A stretch of DNA of 35,910 bases from Bacteroides sp. (GTDB lineage Bacteria > Bacteroidota > Bacteroidia > Bacteroidales > Muribaculaceae), in contig JAMPHF010000001.1 of the NCBI GenBank assembly GCA_023663525.1, forward strand, positions 580,915 through 616,824, given 5' to 3'. How positions within the stretch are numbered: the first letter of the stretch is position 1; the number at the start of each line of letters is the position of its first letter. A model generated the notes under the pieces. That model was not told where the DNA came from and ran no database searches. It saw nothing but the letters and a program-made list of their open reading frames with translations. Positions 1 through 8,924 of this stretch are shown here, piece by piece. Made by a program: the position numbers and the translations under genes.

Positions 1-2
1 AG

Positions 3-44
3 TCTCGCGCCATCTTCAGTGGCTGCGAGGTGGCCTTTAACTGA
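3..44 (+). CDS. Possible 3' end of an upstream gene
   Basis: The window opens in GC-rich sequence with an open frame of 13 codons ending in TGA (reading ...IFSGCEVAFN-stop). The composition falls sharply to AT-rich directly after the stop, as at a gene end. Too short to recognise, and a second frame is also open to a stop at position 40, so the frame itself is uncertain. Confidence 0.3.
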   Translation, partial: SRAIFSGCEVAFN

Positions 45-213
45 ATATCCCTAAATTATTTGGTAATCGGAGAAATAATCACTAACTTTATGCTGTCTGA
101 AATTGTTATTTTTATCAAACATCGGACATCGTCCCAGAGGAATCGAAATTATCTGTCTCTTGGTGATGATAGCATTATAAATCAGGTAGTTGACCTTTTT
201 TAAAATAAAGATT

Positions 214-714
214 ATGAGAAAGATTATCATTTTGGCTATCATAGCGATATGCTCCATAGTGTCCGTCAAAGCTATAAGCTACGAAGAAGCATTCGATTCA
301 ATCAAGGCCATGCCGAATATGAAAGGCGTTAAAGGCACTCTGATTTCGGGAAATAACGACTTTTCCGCTCTGGGCATTACAAATGCACAGATGATTTTGT
401 GGACCGGCGAAACCGGATCGGGAAATGAAACCGAGGTCTATGGCAACAGTCTCTATGGATTGATCGGAGAACTCCCCGCTTCAGAAATGATACAGGCAAG
501 GATGACAGATTCATCCATATTAGCTATATTCGCAAAACCTATTTCCAAAGATTCCAACCGGATACTCATTCTATCGGATTCCGCAGGTGCAGGATTTACC
601 GGCGCGTTGATTGGCTATATCAATGACCGTGATTTGAATTCATTGCGTCAGGCAATATTGACTTCAAGAGAAGGCGGCGGCACATCCGTATATCTTAATG
701 CCCTTAACTTCTAA
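214..714 (+). CDS. Small secreted protein of unknown function
   Basis: A 166-residue protein beginning with a classical signal peptide (MRKIIILAIIAICSIVSVKA), so probably exported to the periplasm. I chose the ATG at 214 because the upstream in-frame ATG at 190 would put charged and aromatic residues in front of the signal peptide. The mature part is soluble-looking, with alternating Gly/Ser-rich strands and no cysteines or catalytic motif that I recognise. It is followed after 26 bases by two tiny membrane-protein genes on the same strand, which may share its transcript. Function unknown. Confidence 0.75.
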   Translation: MRKIIILAIIAICSIVSVKAISYEEAFDSIKAMPNMKGVKGTLISGNNDFSALGITNAQMILWTGETGSGNETEVYGNSLYGLIGELPASEMIQARMTDSSILAIFAKPISKDSNRILILSDSAGAGFTGALIGYINDRDLNSLRQAILTSREGGGTSVYLNALNF

Positions 715-740
715 CCATAAAAGACAAAATTAATAACAAA

Positions 741-926
741 ATGAAATTCACTGACGTTACAATGTTTCTTCCATTCTTAGGAGCCATTTGGGGAGCATGT
801 CTGGGAGCTTACATCAAAGGCAATGACAGAAATCCGAAGAAGAAGAAAATCCTATGGTTTTCAGGCACTGCGATCGTTCTTATATGCATTGCATCCATCA
901 CTGTTGCTTTTACACTTGACAAATAG
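741..926 (+). CDS. Tiny two-helix membrane protein
   Basis: A 61-residue protein with two predicted membrane helices (about residues 8-25 and 38-57) separated by a very basic loop (NDRNPKKKKI), which should sit on the cytoplasmic side. It lies 26 bases after the secreted-protein gene and just before a second tiny membrane protein, so the three probably form one unit. No family recognised. Support is the clean ATG, the coherent hydrophobic pattern and the tight spacing. Confidence 0.6.
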   Translation: MKFTDVTMFLPFLGAIWGACLGAYIKGNDRNPKKKKILWFSGTAIVLICIASITVAFTLDK

Positions 927-941
927 ATATTGGATACAGTT

Positions 942-1136
942 ATGTTTACTCAAAATTCAACGCCTCTCTGGCTACTGATGATTTTTTCAGCGGTCTCATA
1001 TTTCTCATGGCCGAGAATCAAAAAAATTGTATCCGGACATACTGAGGATGAGGAAATGCAGAATTTTCTCACAATAATCATCGTGGGGATAATAATGGCA
1101 ATCGTCATCACATTGTCGATGATCATCTGGCCATAG
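942..1136 (+). CDS. Tiny two-helix membrane protein
   Basis: A 64-residue protein with two hydrophobic segments (about residues 8-24 and 42-62) joined by a charged, acid-rich loop (SGHTEDEEM). The ATG at 942 is preferred; an in-frame TTG at 930 would add four residues. It starts 15 bases after the previous stop, consistent with co-transcription. No family recognised. A shadow frame exists on the opposite strand, but the hydrophobic pattern favours this one. Confidence 0.5.
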   Translation: MFTQNSTPLWLLMIFSAVSYFSWPRIKKIVSGHTEDEEMQNFLTIIIVGIIMAIVITLSMIIWP

Positions 1137-1224
1137 TCAGTGAAATATACCATACGTATATACCATATCTGACCGCACAATTCAAAAAATTAGGCGGTTG
1201 GGGGATTGTTTGAGAATTAATTTG

Positions 1225-1232
1225 TATTTTTG
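1225..1232 (+). promoter_or_regulatory. Bacteroidota -7 box before the GlmU-like gene
   Basis: TATTTTTG matches the TAnnTTTG consensus and lies about 70 bases before the ATG at 1305. No convincing -33 TTTG stands at the usual distance, so support is moderate. Confidence 0.4.
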
Positions 1233-1304
1233 TCAATTATATGTCCGGAGACAGTCCGATATTGCCACGGGGATATAATTTACAAAGCCAACAATGTACT
1301 GACA

Positions 1305-2462
1305 ATGAAAAATATAATTCTCTTTGATCCGGAAGAAGTCAGAAGCTGTCTGCTTCCGCTGACCCTCACCCGTCCGGTAGCCCTGATCCGCCACGGAATC
1401 ACCACTATATCCGAAAAATGGCAGAAAGCCATCCCGGGTGCATACTCCTACTCCACCCAGGACTATCTGTCGATGAAATATCCAATGGTCGAGGCCGCCA
1501 ACGGCGACAACCTTTTCATCGCCGGAAATCTCCATCCCGATGCCGCGCTTGTCGAGGCTATTCTCTCCCTGCAGCCCGGACAACAGCTCATGGCCGGTGA
1601 GACCGTACTGGCTCGCCGGGGCAACGGTGAAACGCCTGAACATGTGGCTTACGACAAACCTGTTTTCGCAATCAATCATATTTGGGATATATTCATGCTC
1701 AACGATGAGGCCATCCGCCGCGATTTCGCTGCAATGACAGCCGGACGGAAGTCTCATCCACTCAGCTCCACATGCCGTCTCATCGGCGACCCCTCGCAAC
1801 TGTTCATCGAGGAGGGAGCCACGGTCGAGGCTGCCACCATCAACGTCACCAAAGGTCCCGTCTACGTAGGCCGTGACGCTGAAATCATGGAGGGAGCATG
1901 TCTGCGCGGCCCGATTGCCCTTTGCGAGCACTCTGTGGTCAACATGGGCGGAAAAATCTACGGTGCGACCACTCTCGGTCCGTACTGCAAAGTCGGCGGA
2001 GAGCTTAACAATGTCGTCATGACGGGTTACTCCAACAAAGCACATGACGGCTTCCTCGGCAATGCCGTCATCGGCGAGTGGTGCAACCTCGGCGCAGGAT
2101 GCACCGCCTCCAACCTCAAAAACACTTACGCTCCGGTCAAGATATGGAGCATGGCTGAAGGACGCTTTGTCAAGACCGACCTCCAGTTCTGCGGTCTCAT
2201 CATGGGTGACCATTCAAAAGCCGGAATCAACACGATGTTCAACACCGCCACTGTCGTGGGTGTCGGAGTCAATTTCTACGGCGCAGGTTTCCCACGGACA
2301 TACCTGCCATCGTTCACCGAGGGCTCGCCACTCGGCATGAAGTCCGTCATCATGGAGCGGTTCTTCGACACAGCCACCCGCATGATGGCACGCCGCCATA
2401 AGGAACTCACACCAATCGACAAGGAAATCTACATCAACATCCAGGAGCAAGGAGCTGAATGA
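1305..2462 (+). CDS. GlmU-like sugar-phosphate nucleotidyl/acetyltransferase
   Basis: A 385-residue protein resembling the alternative bacterial GlmU family of Bacteroidota (putative UDP-GlcNAc diphosphorylase / glucosamine-1-phosphate N-acetyltransferase). The N-terminus has the family's opening (MKNIILFDPEEVRSCLLPLT, then RPVALIRHGI). From about residue 180 to 340 the chain shows hexapeptide repeats of a left-handed beta-helix (for example VYVGRDAEIMEGACLRGPI and AVIGEWCNLGAGC). The expected role is in cell-envelope amino-sugar nucleotides. The ATG at 1305 is chosen because it gives the family N-terminus; the longer frame from TTG 1230 adds non-homologous residues. The aminotransferase gene follows after 37 bases. 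Confidence 0.85.
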   Translation: MKNIILFDPEEVRSCLLPLTLTRPVALIRHGITTISEKWQKAIPGAYSYSTQDYLSMKYPMVEAANGDNLFIAGNLHPDAALVEAILSLQPGQQLMAGETVLARRGNGETPEHVAYDKPVFAINHIWDIFMLNDEAIRRDFAAMTAGRKSHPLSSTCRLIGDPSQLFIEEGATVEAATINVTKGPVYVGRDAEIMEGACLRGPIALCEHSVVNMGGKIYGATTLGPYCKVGGELNNVVMTGYSNKAHDGFLGNAVIGEWCNLGAGCTASNLKNTYAPVKIWSMAEGRFVKTDLQFCGLIMGDHSKAGINTMFNTATVVGVGVNFYGAGFPRTYLPSFTEGSPLGMKSVIMERFFDTATRMMARRHKELTPIDKEIYINIQEQGAE

Positions 2463-2499
2463 GATTCCCTGCCATTTATAATTTAACAACCCGCTAAAA

Positions 2500-3699
2500 A
2501 TGCCCAACGTATCAGAACGCGGCACCATCATGCCCGCTTCCCCTATCCGTCGCCTCGCCCCTCTCGCAACCGAGGCCAAGAAACGTGGAATAAAGGTCTA
2601 TCATCTCAACATCGGTCAGCCCGATGTCCCCACACCTCCGGCCGGACTTGAAGTCCTCAAGCACATCGACCGCAAGGTGCTTGAATACAGTCCGTCGGCA
2701 GGACTCCCGTCGCTGCGCGAAAAACTGCGCGAATACTACCACCGCTTCAATATCGACGTAGATGTCGATGACATCATCGTCACCACAGGCGGCTCCGAGG
2801 CGGTGCTGTTTGCTTTCATGGCATGTCTTGACCCCGGCGATGAAATCATCGTGCCCGAACCCGCCTATGCCAACTACATGGCTTTCGCAATATCGGCCGG
2901 AGCGAAGATTGTCACCGTCCCTTCCAATATCGACCAGGGATTCGCCCTACCGCCCGTTGAGAAATTCGAGGAACTGATCACCCCCCGCACCAAGGGAATC
3001 CTCATCTGCAACCCCAATAACCCGACCGGCTATCTCTATACGATGAAAGAGATGCTCCAGATACGCGATCTCGTGAAAAAATATGACCTGTTTCTTTTCT
3101 CCGACGAGGTCTACCGCGAGTTTTGCTATACGGGTGCACCCTACATCTCGGCGTTCCATCTTCCGGGCATAGAGGAGCAAGTGGTGCTGATCGACTCCGT
3201 GTCGAAACGCTACAACGAGTGTGGTATCCGCATCGGTGCCCTCATCACCAAGCATCCGCAGCTCAAGACCAACGTGATGAAATTCTGTCAGGCACGCCTC
3301 AGTCCGCCACTGCTCGGACAGATTGTGGCCGAAGCCTCCATCGACACTCCGAGCGAGTATATGCTTGCAACCTACAATGAATACGTCGAGCGTCGCAAAT
3401 TCCTGATTGACGAACTGAACAAAATACCCGGCTGTTACACCCCGATTCCGATGGGTGCGTTCTACACCGTGGTGAAGCTCCCGGTCGATGATGCCGACAA
3501 GTTCTGCCAATGGTGTCTGAAAGACTTCAACCTCGACGGTGAAACCATCTTCATGGCACCGGCCTCCGGCTTCTACACCACTCCGGGCATGGGCAAAGAT
3601 GAAGTCCGCATGGCCTACGTGCTCAACAAGGAAGACCTCGCTAAAGCGATGAAAGTGCTTTCCGCCGCCCTCAAGGCATATCCCGGACGCACAATCTGA
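2500..3699 (+). CDS. Class I/II PLP-dependent aminotransferase
   Basis: A 399-residue fold-type I aminotransferase. Visible motifs are the substrate loop IGQPDVPTP, the cofactor-binding NPNNPTG, the pyridoxal-ring aspartate in SDEVYREF, the Schiff-base lysine in SVSKRYNECGIRIG and the carboxylate-binding arginine in DEVRMAYVL. Length is normal. The amino donor and keto acid cannot be read from sequence; aspartate/aromatic-type substrates are usual for this group. The start at MPNVSERGTIM fits related proteins that begin ahead of the (I)MP.SPIR motif. It probably shares a transcript with the GlmU-like gene. Confidence 0.9.
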   Translation: MPNVSERGTIMPASPIRRLAPLATEAKKRGIKVYHLNIGQPDVPTPPAGLEVLKHIDRKVLEYSPSAGLPSLREKLREYYHRFNIDVDVDDIIVTTGGSEAVLFAFMACLDPGDEIIVPEPAYANYMAFAISAGAKIVTVPSNIDQGFALPPVEKFEELITPRTKGILICNPNNPTGYLYTMKEMLQIRDLVKKYDLFLFSDEVYREFCYTGAPYISAFHLPGIEEQVVLIDSVSKRYNECGIRIGALITKHPQLKTNVMKFCQARLSPPLLGQIVAEASIDTPSEYMLATYNEYVERRKFLIDELNKIPGCYTPIPMGAFYTVVKLPVDDADKFCQWCLKDFNLDGETIFMAPASGFYTTPGMGKDEVRMAYVLNKEDLAKAMKVLSAALKAYPGRTI

Positions 3700-3782
3700 C
3701 CCACACCGTCAAACATTTGGCACCGACAGACATTATAATACTAAACATCTCAATACATATCAATCCTTAATGTTCCTTTCCA

Positions 3783-4802
3783 ATGAGTAAACCCTACGTT
3801 TTAGGTATCGACATAGGCGGTACCAACACTGTGTTCGGAATTGTTGACGCACGAGGCGTTGTGATAGCAAGTTCCTCAATCAAGACATTGAAACACACCG
3901 ATTTCAATGCCTATCTCGATGAACTTCATACTGAGGTCAACCGTCTCCTTGAGGCCAACGATGCCGTTGACAAAATCCTCGGCATTGGCATAGGCGCACC
4001 AAACGCCAACTACTATACCGGCATGATTGAGGAATGTGTCAATCTTCCGTGGCCCATGCCCCTCCCGCTCGCAAAGATGGTCAGCGAGAAGTTCGGTGTG
4101 CCCGTAGCAATCACCAATGATGCCAATGCTGCCGCACTCGGCGAAATGACCTACGGAGCTGCGCGCGGTCTGCGCGACTTCATCATGATCACGCTCGGCA
4201 CAGGTGTCGGCAGCGGTATCGTGATCAACGGTCAGCTCGTCTATGGCCATGATGGCTTTGCCGGAGAACTTGGCCACACAATCATGCGCCGCAACAACGG
4301 CCGTCTCTGCGGTTGCGGCCGCACAGGCTGCCTCGAAGCATACTGCTCGGCAACCGGCGTAGCACGCACCGCCCGTGAATTTCTTGAAATCCGCGACGAC
4401 GATTCACTCCTGCGCAATATTCCCATCGACGCCATCACCTCAAAGGACGTATATGATGCAGCCGTCAAGGGCGATAAACTTGCTAACGAGATATTTGAAT
4501 ACACCGGCAACATTCTCGGCGAGGCATTTGCCGATTTCACCGTATTCTCATCGCCGGAAGCCATCATACTTTTCGGCGGTCTTGCAAAATCGGGCGACCT
4601 CCTCATGCGGCCGCTCCGCGAGTCGATGGAAAAACACATGATGCCCGTATTCAAAGGCAAGGTCAAAGTACTCCTCTCCGAACTCAAGGAGGCTGATGCA
4701 GCCGTACTCGGTGCGAGTGCCCTCGGCTGGGAAGCGGGCAAGGCCAATGCCGCCCCTAACCCGGTCGCAGTGCCGGCCGGACATCAGATTGCTGACGAAT
4801 AA
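3783..4802 (+). CDS. ROK-family glucokinase
   Basis: A 339-residue ROK sugar kinase, predicted to phosphorylate glucose (or a related hexose) at C6 with ATP in the cytoplasm. The N-terminal phosphate-binding loop is DIGGTNTVFGIVD, the catalytic aspartate lies in ITNDANAAALGE, and LGTGVGSGIVINGQL is the second glycine-rich loop. The ROK signature with zinc ligands follows: GELGH, then CGCGRTGCLEAY. The set fits glucokinase better than the ROK repressors because there is no N-terminal HTH. It is followed by a strong terminator shared with the convergent hydrolase gene. Confidence 0.9.
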   Translation: MSKPYVLGIDIGGTNTVFGIVDARGVVIASSSIKTLKHTDFNAYLDELHTEVNRLLEANDAVDKILGIGIGAPNANYYTGMIEECVNLPWPMPLPLAKMVSEKFGVPVAITNDANAAALGEMTYGAARGLRDFIMITLGTGVGSGIVINGQLVYGHDGFAGELGHTIMRRNNGRLCGCGRTGCLEAYCSATGVARTAREFLEIRDDDSLLRNIPIDAITSKDVYDAAVKGDKLANEIFEYTGNILGEAFADFTVFSSPEAIILFGGLAKSGDLLMRPLRESMEKHMMPVFKGKVKVLLSELKEADAAVLGASALGWEAGKANAAPNPVAVPAGHQIADE

Positions 4803-4832
4803 TCATCCACTTTCCCTGAGAAAACAAACAAA

Positions 4833-4890
4833 AGAGGCATAAACGACATGCTCATATAACGGCTGTCGCTTATGCCTCTCATTTTTTTTT
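4833..4890. terminator. Bidirectional hairpin terminator
   Basis: Arms AGAGGCATAA (4833-4842) and TTATGCCTCT (4870-4879), extended by CGACA/TGTCG, are followed by a run of nine or more T on the plus strand. On the other side an A-rich stretch gives a U-rich tail for minus-strand transcripts. It sits between the convergent glucokinase and hydrolase genes. Confidence 0.85.
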
Positions 4891-4904
4891 GTAGTTTCTG
4901 TACC

Positions 4905-5633
4905 TTACTTGATCTCGACACTGAAGCCGGGCTTGTCAAGACAATAGCATTTCGTTGCAACACCTTCGGGGACATAGGACGAGAAGTCACATGCCTTCTG
5001 CGGCTCACCCCAGAAATGCATCGGGAAGAAGTTATCAACCTTGACTTTCTTCAGGAAAATCTCAGCCCCTTTGGCGAAATCTGCTCCCATCCGCGCATCG
5101 ACCGGGAACATCGCCACTTTTATCTCGGGAATCTCCTCGGCGATACGATTGACAATCTTGGTGAACTTAGCCTCGGCCTGCTCGATCTCACGTGTGGTCG
5201 ATTCCTCGCTCCAATGCCAGTCGTTAAGGTCACCTGCATGGAAGACCACATCACCGTCAGTGAGCGTAATCGCATAGCTGACACCGGCATCGGTCGAGCC
5301 ATAAGCCTTCACCTCCTTCGTGCCGGGAATACTGTCGATTGCATCGCCTGCCGACATCCATGCGACCGAAAGACCCTTCTGCGGGACGAGCTTGGAGAAA
5401 ATATCGTTGGAAAGCACATAGGTGCGTTTGCGCTCCTGTGCGAGCTCGAATATCGATGTGTTGAAATGGTCGGGATGATGGTGCGAAACGAAGAAGACCA
5501 CGTCTTTCGAAGGATTGTCTTTAAGCACCTTTTCAAGTTTCCTGTCAGGATCCTTGTAGTAGTCAAACACCATGACGGCCTGCGGGGTTGTCACTGCAAA
5601 ACCGCTGTGGTCAAGATATGTTACCGTTATCAT
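4905..5633 (-). CDS. Metallo-beta-lactamase-fold hydrolase
   Basis: A 242-residue cytoplasmic protein of the metallo-beta-lactamase superfamily, closest in style to UlaG-like MBL hydrolases. The zinc motif HxHxDH is clear (SHHHPDHF, residues 50-57), followed by a histidine/aspartate ligand site in VFHAGDLNDWHW and a late histidine in FPMHFWG. It opens with the short strand MITVTYLDHSGFAV that is usual in the family. Substrate unknown. An 11-bp inverted repeat (TTAGATATATT at 5646-5656 and its complement at 5695-5705) lies just upstream of the start and could be regulatory or a weak terminator for the gene upstream. Confidence 0.85.
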   Translation of the reverse strand: MITVTYLDHSGFAVTTPQAVMVFDYYKDPDRKLEKVLKDNPSKDVVFFVSHHHPDHFNTSIFELAQERKRTYVLSNDIFSKLVPQKGLSVAWMSAGDAIDSIPGTKEVKAYGSTDAGVSYAITLTDGDVVFHAGDLNDWHWSEESTTREIEQAEAKFTKIVNRIAEEIPEIKVAMFPVDARMGADFAKGAEIFLKKVKVDNFFPMHFWGEPQKACDFSSYVPEGVATKCYCLDKPGFSVEIK

Positions 5634-5726
5634 AGCTCTATATGTTTAGATATATTTTATGTTGATTCATCCAATCGGAGCTTACGCCCCATCCAATATA
5701 TCTAACACAGAGCCGGGGGAGGGGGT

Positions 5727-6659
5727 TCAATGGCGGTACAATTTAAGTATGCCGTCCTCAAACACAAGGTAGACACCATTTTCATAGAGCCATACCTCGC
5801 GGAGGTATGAGTTGTCAGTCCCACGGTCAACCTCTCTCGGCGCACCGAGGGCAAGACGACATTCATCGCGCGTCATCTCAATGGACACTCGTCCGTTGGT
5901 AATCTTCTCCCATGACTCGTCAGTGATCGACGGGAATTTCAGACGCGGATTCGTGAACGAGAACAATGCCGGAAACGAGCGCGGAGTGTAGCCTCTGGGA
6001 CCGGGATGAAGGAATATGCGCGCCGAATGTCCACCCTCGTCCGTAAACGACACCTTAATCGGATATATATCATTGCCGGGGCTGACCGAATCGACCGTGA
6101 CCGGGACGAACTGACGGCCGTTGACCGAGTTGTCATTGTCATCACGCCATGTCTTTGTCAGCACATAGTAATGTCCCCCGTCCATCAGGGCGCGGGCTTC
6201 ATCGACGAGGCTTTCCTGAATGGTAAACGGAACTGACAGCGGTCCCTGGGCTTCGACTTTGGCAATGGTGCGGTTGAGACGATAGACGAACCTGCGCCCA
6301 TCGTCCGGTTCAAGACGGAAACTTATGTCAGTGACTGTCGTGCCGGTGATTGATGGAGCTTCCTTTACACCGGTGAACACGAGAGTCTTCCCTCCGAGAG
6401 AATCGTAGGGTGAGACAGTCGCGCCGAATATCAGCCGTATCTTGTCGTCAGTCACCCTGAATCTCTTTCCGGGTTTCCAATCAGCGAGCCCTTCCTCGGT
6501 GACATGGGCGAGAAACGTGTCCTCAGGAGTTATAATGATGTTTTCACGTCGCACGTCGCGCTGGCTGACACGAGGAGTGTACTCCACGCCCGTGAAACAG
6601 GCTGTGAGCATGACTGTCAGCAACATTGCCGGGAGCAACTTTAGTCGGGATGAAGACAT
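5727..6659 (-). CDS. Lipoprotein of unknown function
   Basis: A 310-residue protein with an SPII lipoprotein signal (hydrophobic core LLPAMLLTVMLTAC, lipidated Cys21), so attached to a membrane. The rest is soluble-looking and beta-rich, ending in a small module (ITNGRVSIEMTRDECRLALGAPREVDRG...LVFEDGILKLYRH) that resembles the SmpA/OmlA-like repeat in which a short helix precedes a Gly-Pro turn. That C-terminal resemblance is by eye only. It shares its strand with the MBL hydrolase gene 93 bases downstream. Confidence 0.7.
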   Translation of the reverse strand: MSSSRLKLLPAMLLTVMLTACFTGVEYTPRVSQRDVRRENIIITPEDTFLAHVTEEGLADWKPGKRFRVTDDKIRLIFGATVSPYDSLGGKTLVFTGVKEAPSITGTTVTDISFRLEPDDGRRFVYRLNRTIAKVEAQGPLSVPFTIQESLVDEARALMDGGHYYVLTKTWRDDNDNSVNGRQFVPVTVDSVSPGNDIYPIKVSFTDEGGHSARIFLHPGPRGYTPRSFPALFSFTNPRLKFPSITDESWEKITNGRVSIEMTRDECRLALGAPREVDRGTDNSYLREVWLYENGVYLVFEDGILKLYRH

Positions 6660-6679
6660 TTTTTAAATTGAGAGTTGAA

Positions 6680-6780
6680 CGTAGGGACATGCCTTTGGCA
6701 TGTATGGCAATCCATTTGCATTCAGCAAGCTGGTTTCAGCCATATATGCATATTTAACATACCGACGGTATGTCCCTACG
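6680..6780. repeat. REPIN-like pair of inverted REP units
   Basis: Two copies of one short unit face each other at the ends of a 101-bp non-coding block. Each unit has a head CGTAGGG followed by a perfect 7-bp hairpin: left ACATGCC-ttt-GGCATGT (6687-6703), right, in reverse, ACATACC-gtc-GGTATGT (6757-6773). The outer 11 bases (CGTAGGGACAT) are exact inverted repeats. A GTAG head followed by a palindrome, arranged as an inverted pair, is the architecture of REP/REPIN elements. Copy number elsewhere cannot be seen here. Confidence 0.6.
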
Positions 6781-6791
6781 ACCTGTAATCC

Positions 6792-8924
6792 TTATTTTTT
6801 CGGACTGATACCAAGGTTTTCAAACATGAATGAGTACACGTCTGTATATTCATCAATCACTTTGGAGACGGGCTTGCCTGCACCGTGACCGGCTTTTGAG
6901 TCGATACGGATGAGCTTGGGCGCATCGCCTGTGTCGGAAGCCTGAAGCGTGGCGGCATACTTGAACGAGTGAGCCGGGACAACGCGGTCGTCATGATCGG
7001 CTGTGGTCACAAGGATTGCCGGATAAGGCGTGCCGTCATTCTTGATATTGTGGATGGGTGAATATTCAAACAGATACTTTGCCATCTCGGGCGAGTCGGC
7101 GCTCGTGCCGTAGTCCGATGCCCAGTTCCATCCGATCGTAAAGAGATGATAGCGCATCATATCCATGACACCTACACGCGGGATTGCTACCTTGAACAAG
7201 TCGGGACGGAGATTGACTGTGGCTCCGACAAGCAGACCACCGTTGCTGCCACCTTCAATGGTGAGATGTTCGGGAGAGGTCCAACCCTCGTCGATCAGAT
7301 ACTCAGCAGCTCCGATGAAATCGTTGAACACATTGAGCTTGTTGAGCTTCGTGCCTGCCTCATGCCATGCCTCGCCATACTCTGACCCGCCACGGAGATT
7401 TGCCTGGGCATAGATGACTCCGTTCTCAAGCAGAAACAGGCGGTTGGCTGAGAAGCCGGGTGTGAGCGACACGTTGAAACCACCATAGCCGTAGAGATAG
7501 ACCGGATTCTTACCGTCGCGCTCAAGACCTTTCTTGTAGGTGAGGAACATCGGGACTTTCGTGCCGTCGGCCGAAGTGTAGAAAACCTGCTCGGTGACAT
7601 AGTCGTCAAGGTTAATCCCCTTGATCTCCGGCTGGAACAGCTTACGGCTCTCGCCGGTCTTCACATCGTAGGCATACTGTGTAGAGGGCGAAGTGAATGA
7701 GGTGAACGTATAGTAAACATCTTCGGGATATTTACGCTCGGTGTAAAGCCCGACTGATCCATAGCCCGGCAACTTTATCTCACCCTCTCTCTTACCGTCC
7801 ATATTGTATATCTCGACCTGATTGGCCGCATCTTTTTCATAGGTGAGGAAAAGTTTGTCGCCTGCAAACTGCGCGCCGGAGAGTACTCCGTCGGCTTCGG
7901 CGACGAGTTCCCTCCAGTTCTCGATTGACGGGTTTGCGAGGTCGGCAACCATCAGACGGTTCTTGGGCGCGCCGTAGGAGGTGAGAATATAAATCTTATC
8001 GTCAATGACATCGATGACACTGTTATTATAGTCCTGCGTAGGAGCCATCGTCACCCAGACCCCATTTTTACGCACTTTAAGTTCATTACCTATGCCCTGA
8101 CCGCCTACACTGACAAAAAGCACAGGCTGCGACTCGGCAACCTCAGCCGAATGGAAGTGATAGGGATTGGCCGGATCGCTGAACGCCACGGTGTCGTCGC
8201 TCTGCGGAGTGCCGATCTTGTGATAGTAGACAAGGTGATTCTGATTGGCGTTGGAATATTCCTTGCCTTCTTCGGGCGTAGGGTATGCGCTGTAATAGAA
8301 TCCATCGCCGTCCCATGAAGCACCCGTGAACTTAGCCCATTTTATATGGTCGGGGAGCAGTTCCTTTGTCTTCGTGTCCATGACATAGATCTCGGTCCAG
8401 TCACTGCCACTGCGGCTGATGGTGTAGGCTGTATACTTACCATCTTTCGACTGGTATACTCCGGTCAGAGCGACAGTCCCGTCATCGCTGAGCTTATTGG
8501 GATCGAGGAACACCTCGCGCTCCTCACTGTCGAGAGTCGGCTTGCGGTAGAGTATCGACTGATTCTGCAATCCATCGTTCTCATAGAAGTAAAACATCCC
8601 GTCGTTCTCACGCGCTGCGAGACCACGCTTCATGTAGTTGTTGAGCTCCGTGAGACGGGCGTTGATTTTCGAGCGGAAAGGAATCTGCGACAGATAGGCC
8701 TCAGTCACCTCATTTTCCGCCTCGACCCACTTTTGGGTCTCGATGGCTGTATCGTTTTCGAGCGGACGGTAGTTGTCAGGGACCACCATCCCGAAGATTG
8801 TATCGACAGTTCCGTCAGCCGGGGCTTCGGGATAGGTAAGTTGCTTCTTGTTGGAGCAGCCTACCAATGAGCCAATTATCACTGTTGTCATGAGCGAATA
8901 GGCGAATTTTCTTGAAATAAACAT
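6792..8924 (-). CDS. Prolyl oligopeptidase (S9A), lipoprotein
   Basis: A 710-residue serine peptidase of family S9A that should cleave short peptides after proline. Full-length for the family: an N-terminal seven-bladed beta-propeller (about residues 80-440) and a C-terminal alpha/beta hydrolase domain. The catalytic serine is Ser560 in GGSNGG, the aspartate lies in DHDDRVVP (about residue 645) and the histidine is His680 in AGHGAG. The N-terminus carries a lipobox (IGSLVGC), so it is membrane-anchored, probably facing the periplasm. The minus-strand -7 box TAAATTTG (9003-9010) stands upstream. Confidence 0.92.
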   Translation of the reverse strand: MFISRKFAYSLMTTVIIGSLVGCSNKKQLTYPEAPADGTVDTIFGMVVPDNYRPLENDTAIETQKWVEAENEVTEAYLSQIPFRSKINARLTELNNYMKRGLAARENDGMFYFYENDGLQNQSILYRKPTLDSEEREVFLDPNKLSDDGTVALTGVYQSKDGKYTAYTISRSGSDWTEIYVMDTKTKELLPDHIKWAKFTGASWDGDGFYYSAYPTPEEGKEYSNANQNHLVYYHKIGTPQSDDTVAFSDPANPYHFHSAEVAESQPVLFVSVGGQGIGNELKVRKNGVWVTMAPTQDYNNSVIDVIDDKIYILTSYGAPKNRLMVADLANPSIENWRELVAEADGVLSGAQFAGDKLFLTYEKDAANQVEIYNMDGKREGEIKLPGYGSVGLYTERKYPEDVYYTFTSFTSPSTQYAYDVKTGESRKLFQPEIKGINLDDYVTEQVFYTSADGTKVPMFLTYKKGLERDGKNPVYLYGYGGFNVSLTPGFSANRLFLLENGVIYAQANLRGGSEYGEAWHEAGTKLNKLNVFNDFIGAAEYLIDEGWTSPEHLTIEGGSNGGLLVGATVNLRPDLFKVAIPRVGVMDMMRYHLFTIGWNWASDYGTSADSPEMAKYLFEYSPIHNIKNDGTPYPAILVTTADHDDRVVPAHSFKYAATLQASDTGDAPKLIRIDSKAGHGAGKPVSKVIDEYTDVYSFMFENLGISPKK

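Noticed and set aside
1233..2213. 326-residue open frame on the minus strand
   Set aside because: It is antisense to the GlmU-like gene, which has clear family motifs and hexapeptide repeats; the minus frame has no coherent protein pattern and arises from GC-rich codon use.
4872..5705. 277-residue open frame on the plus strand
   Set aside because: It lies antisense to the MBL-fold hydrolase, whose HHHPDH motif is unmistakable, and it would start inside a terminator.
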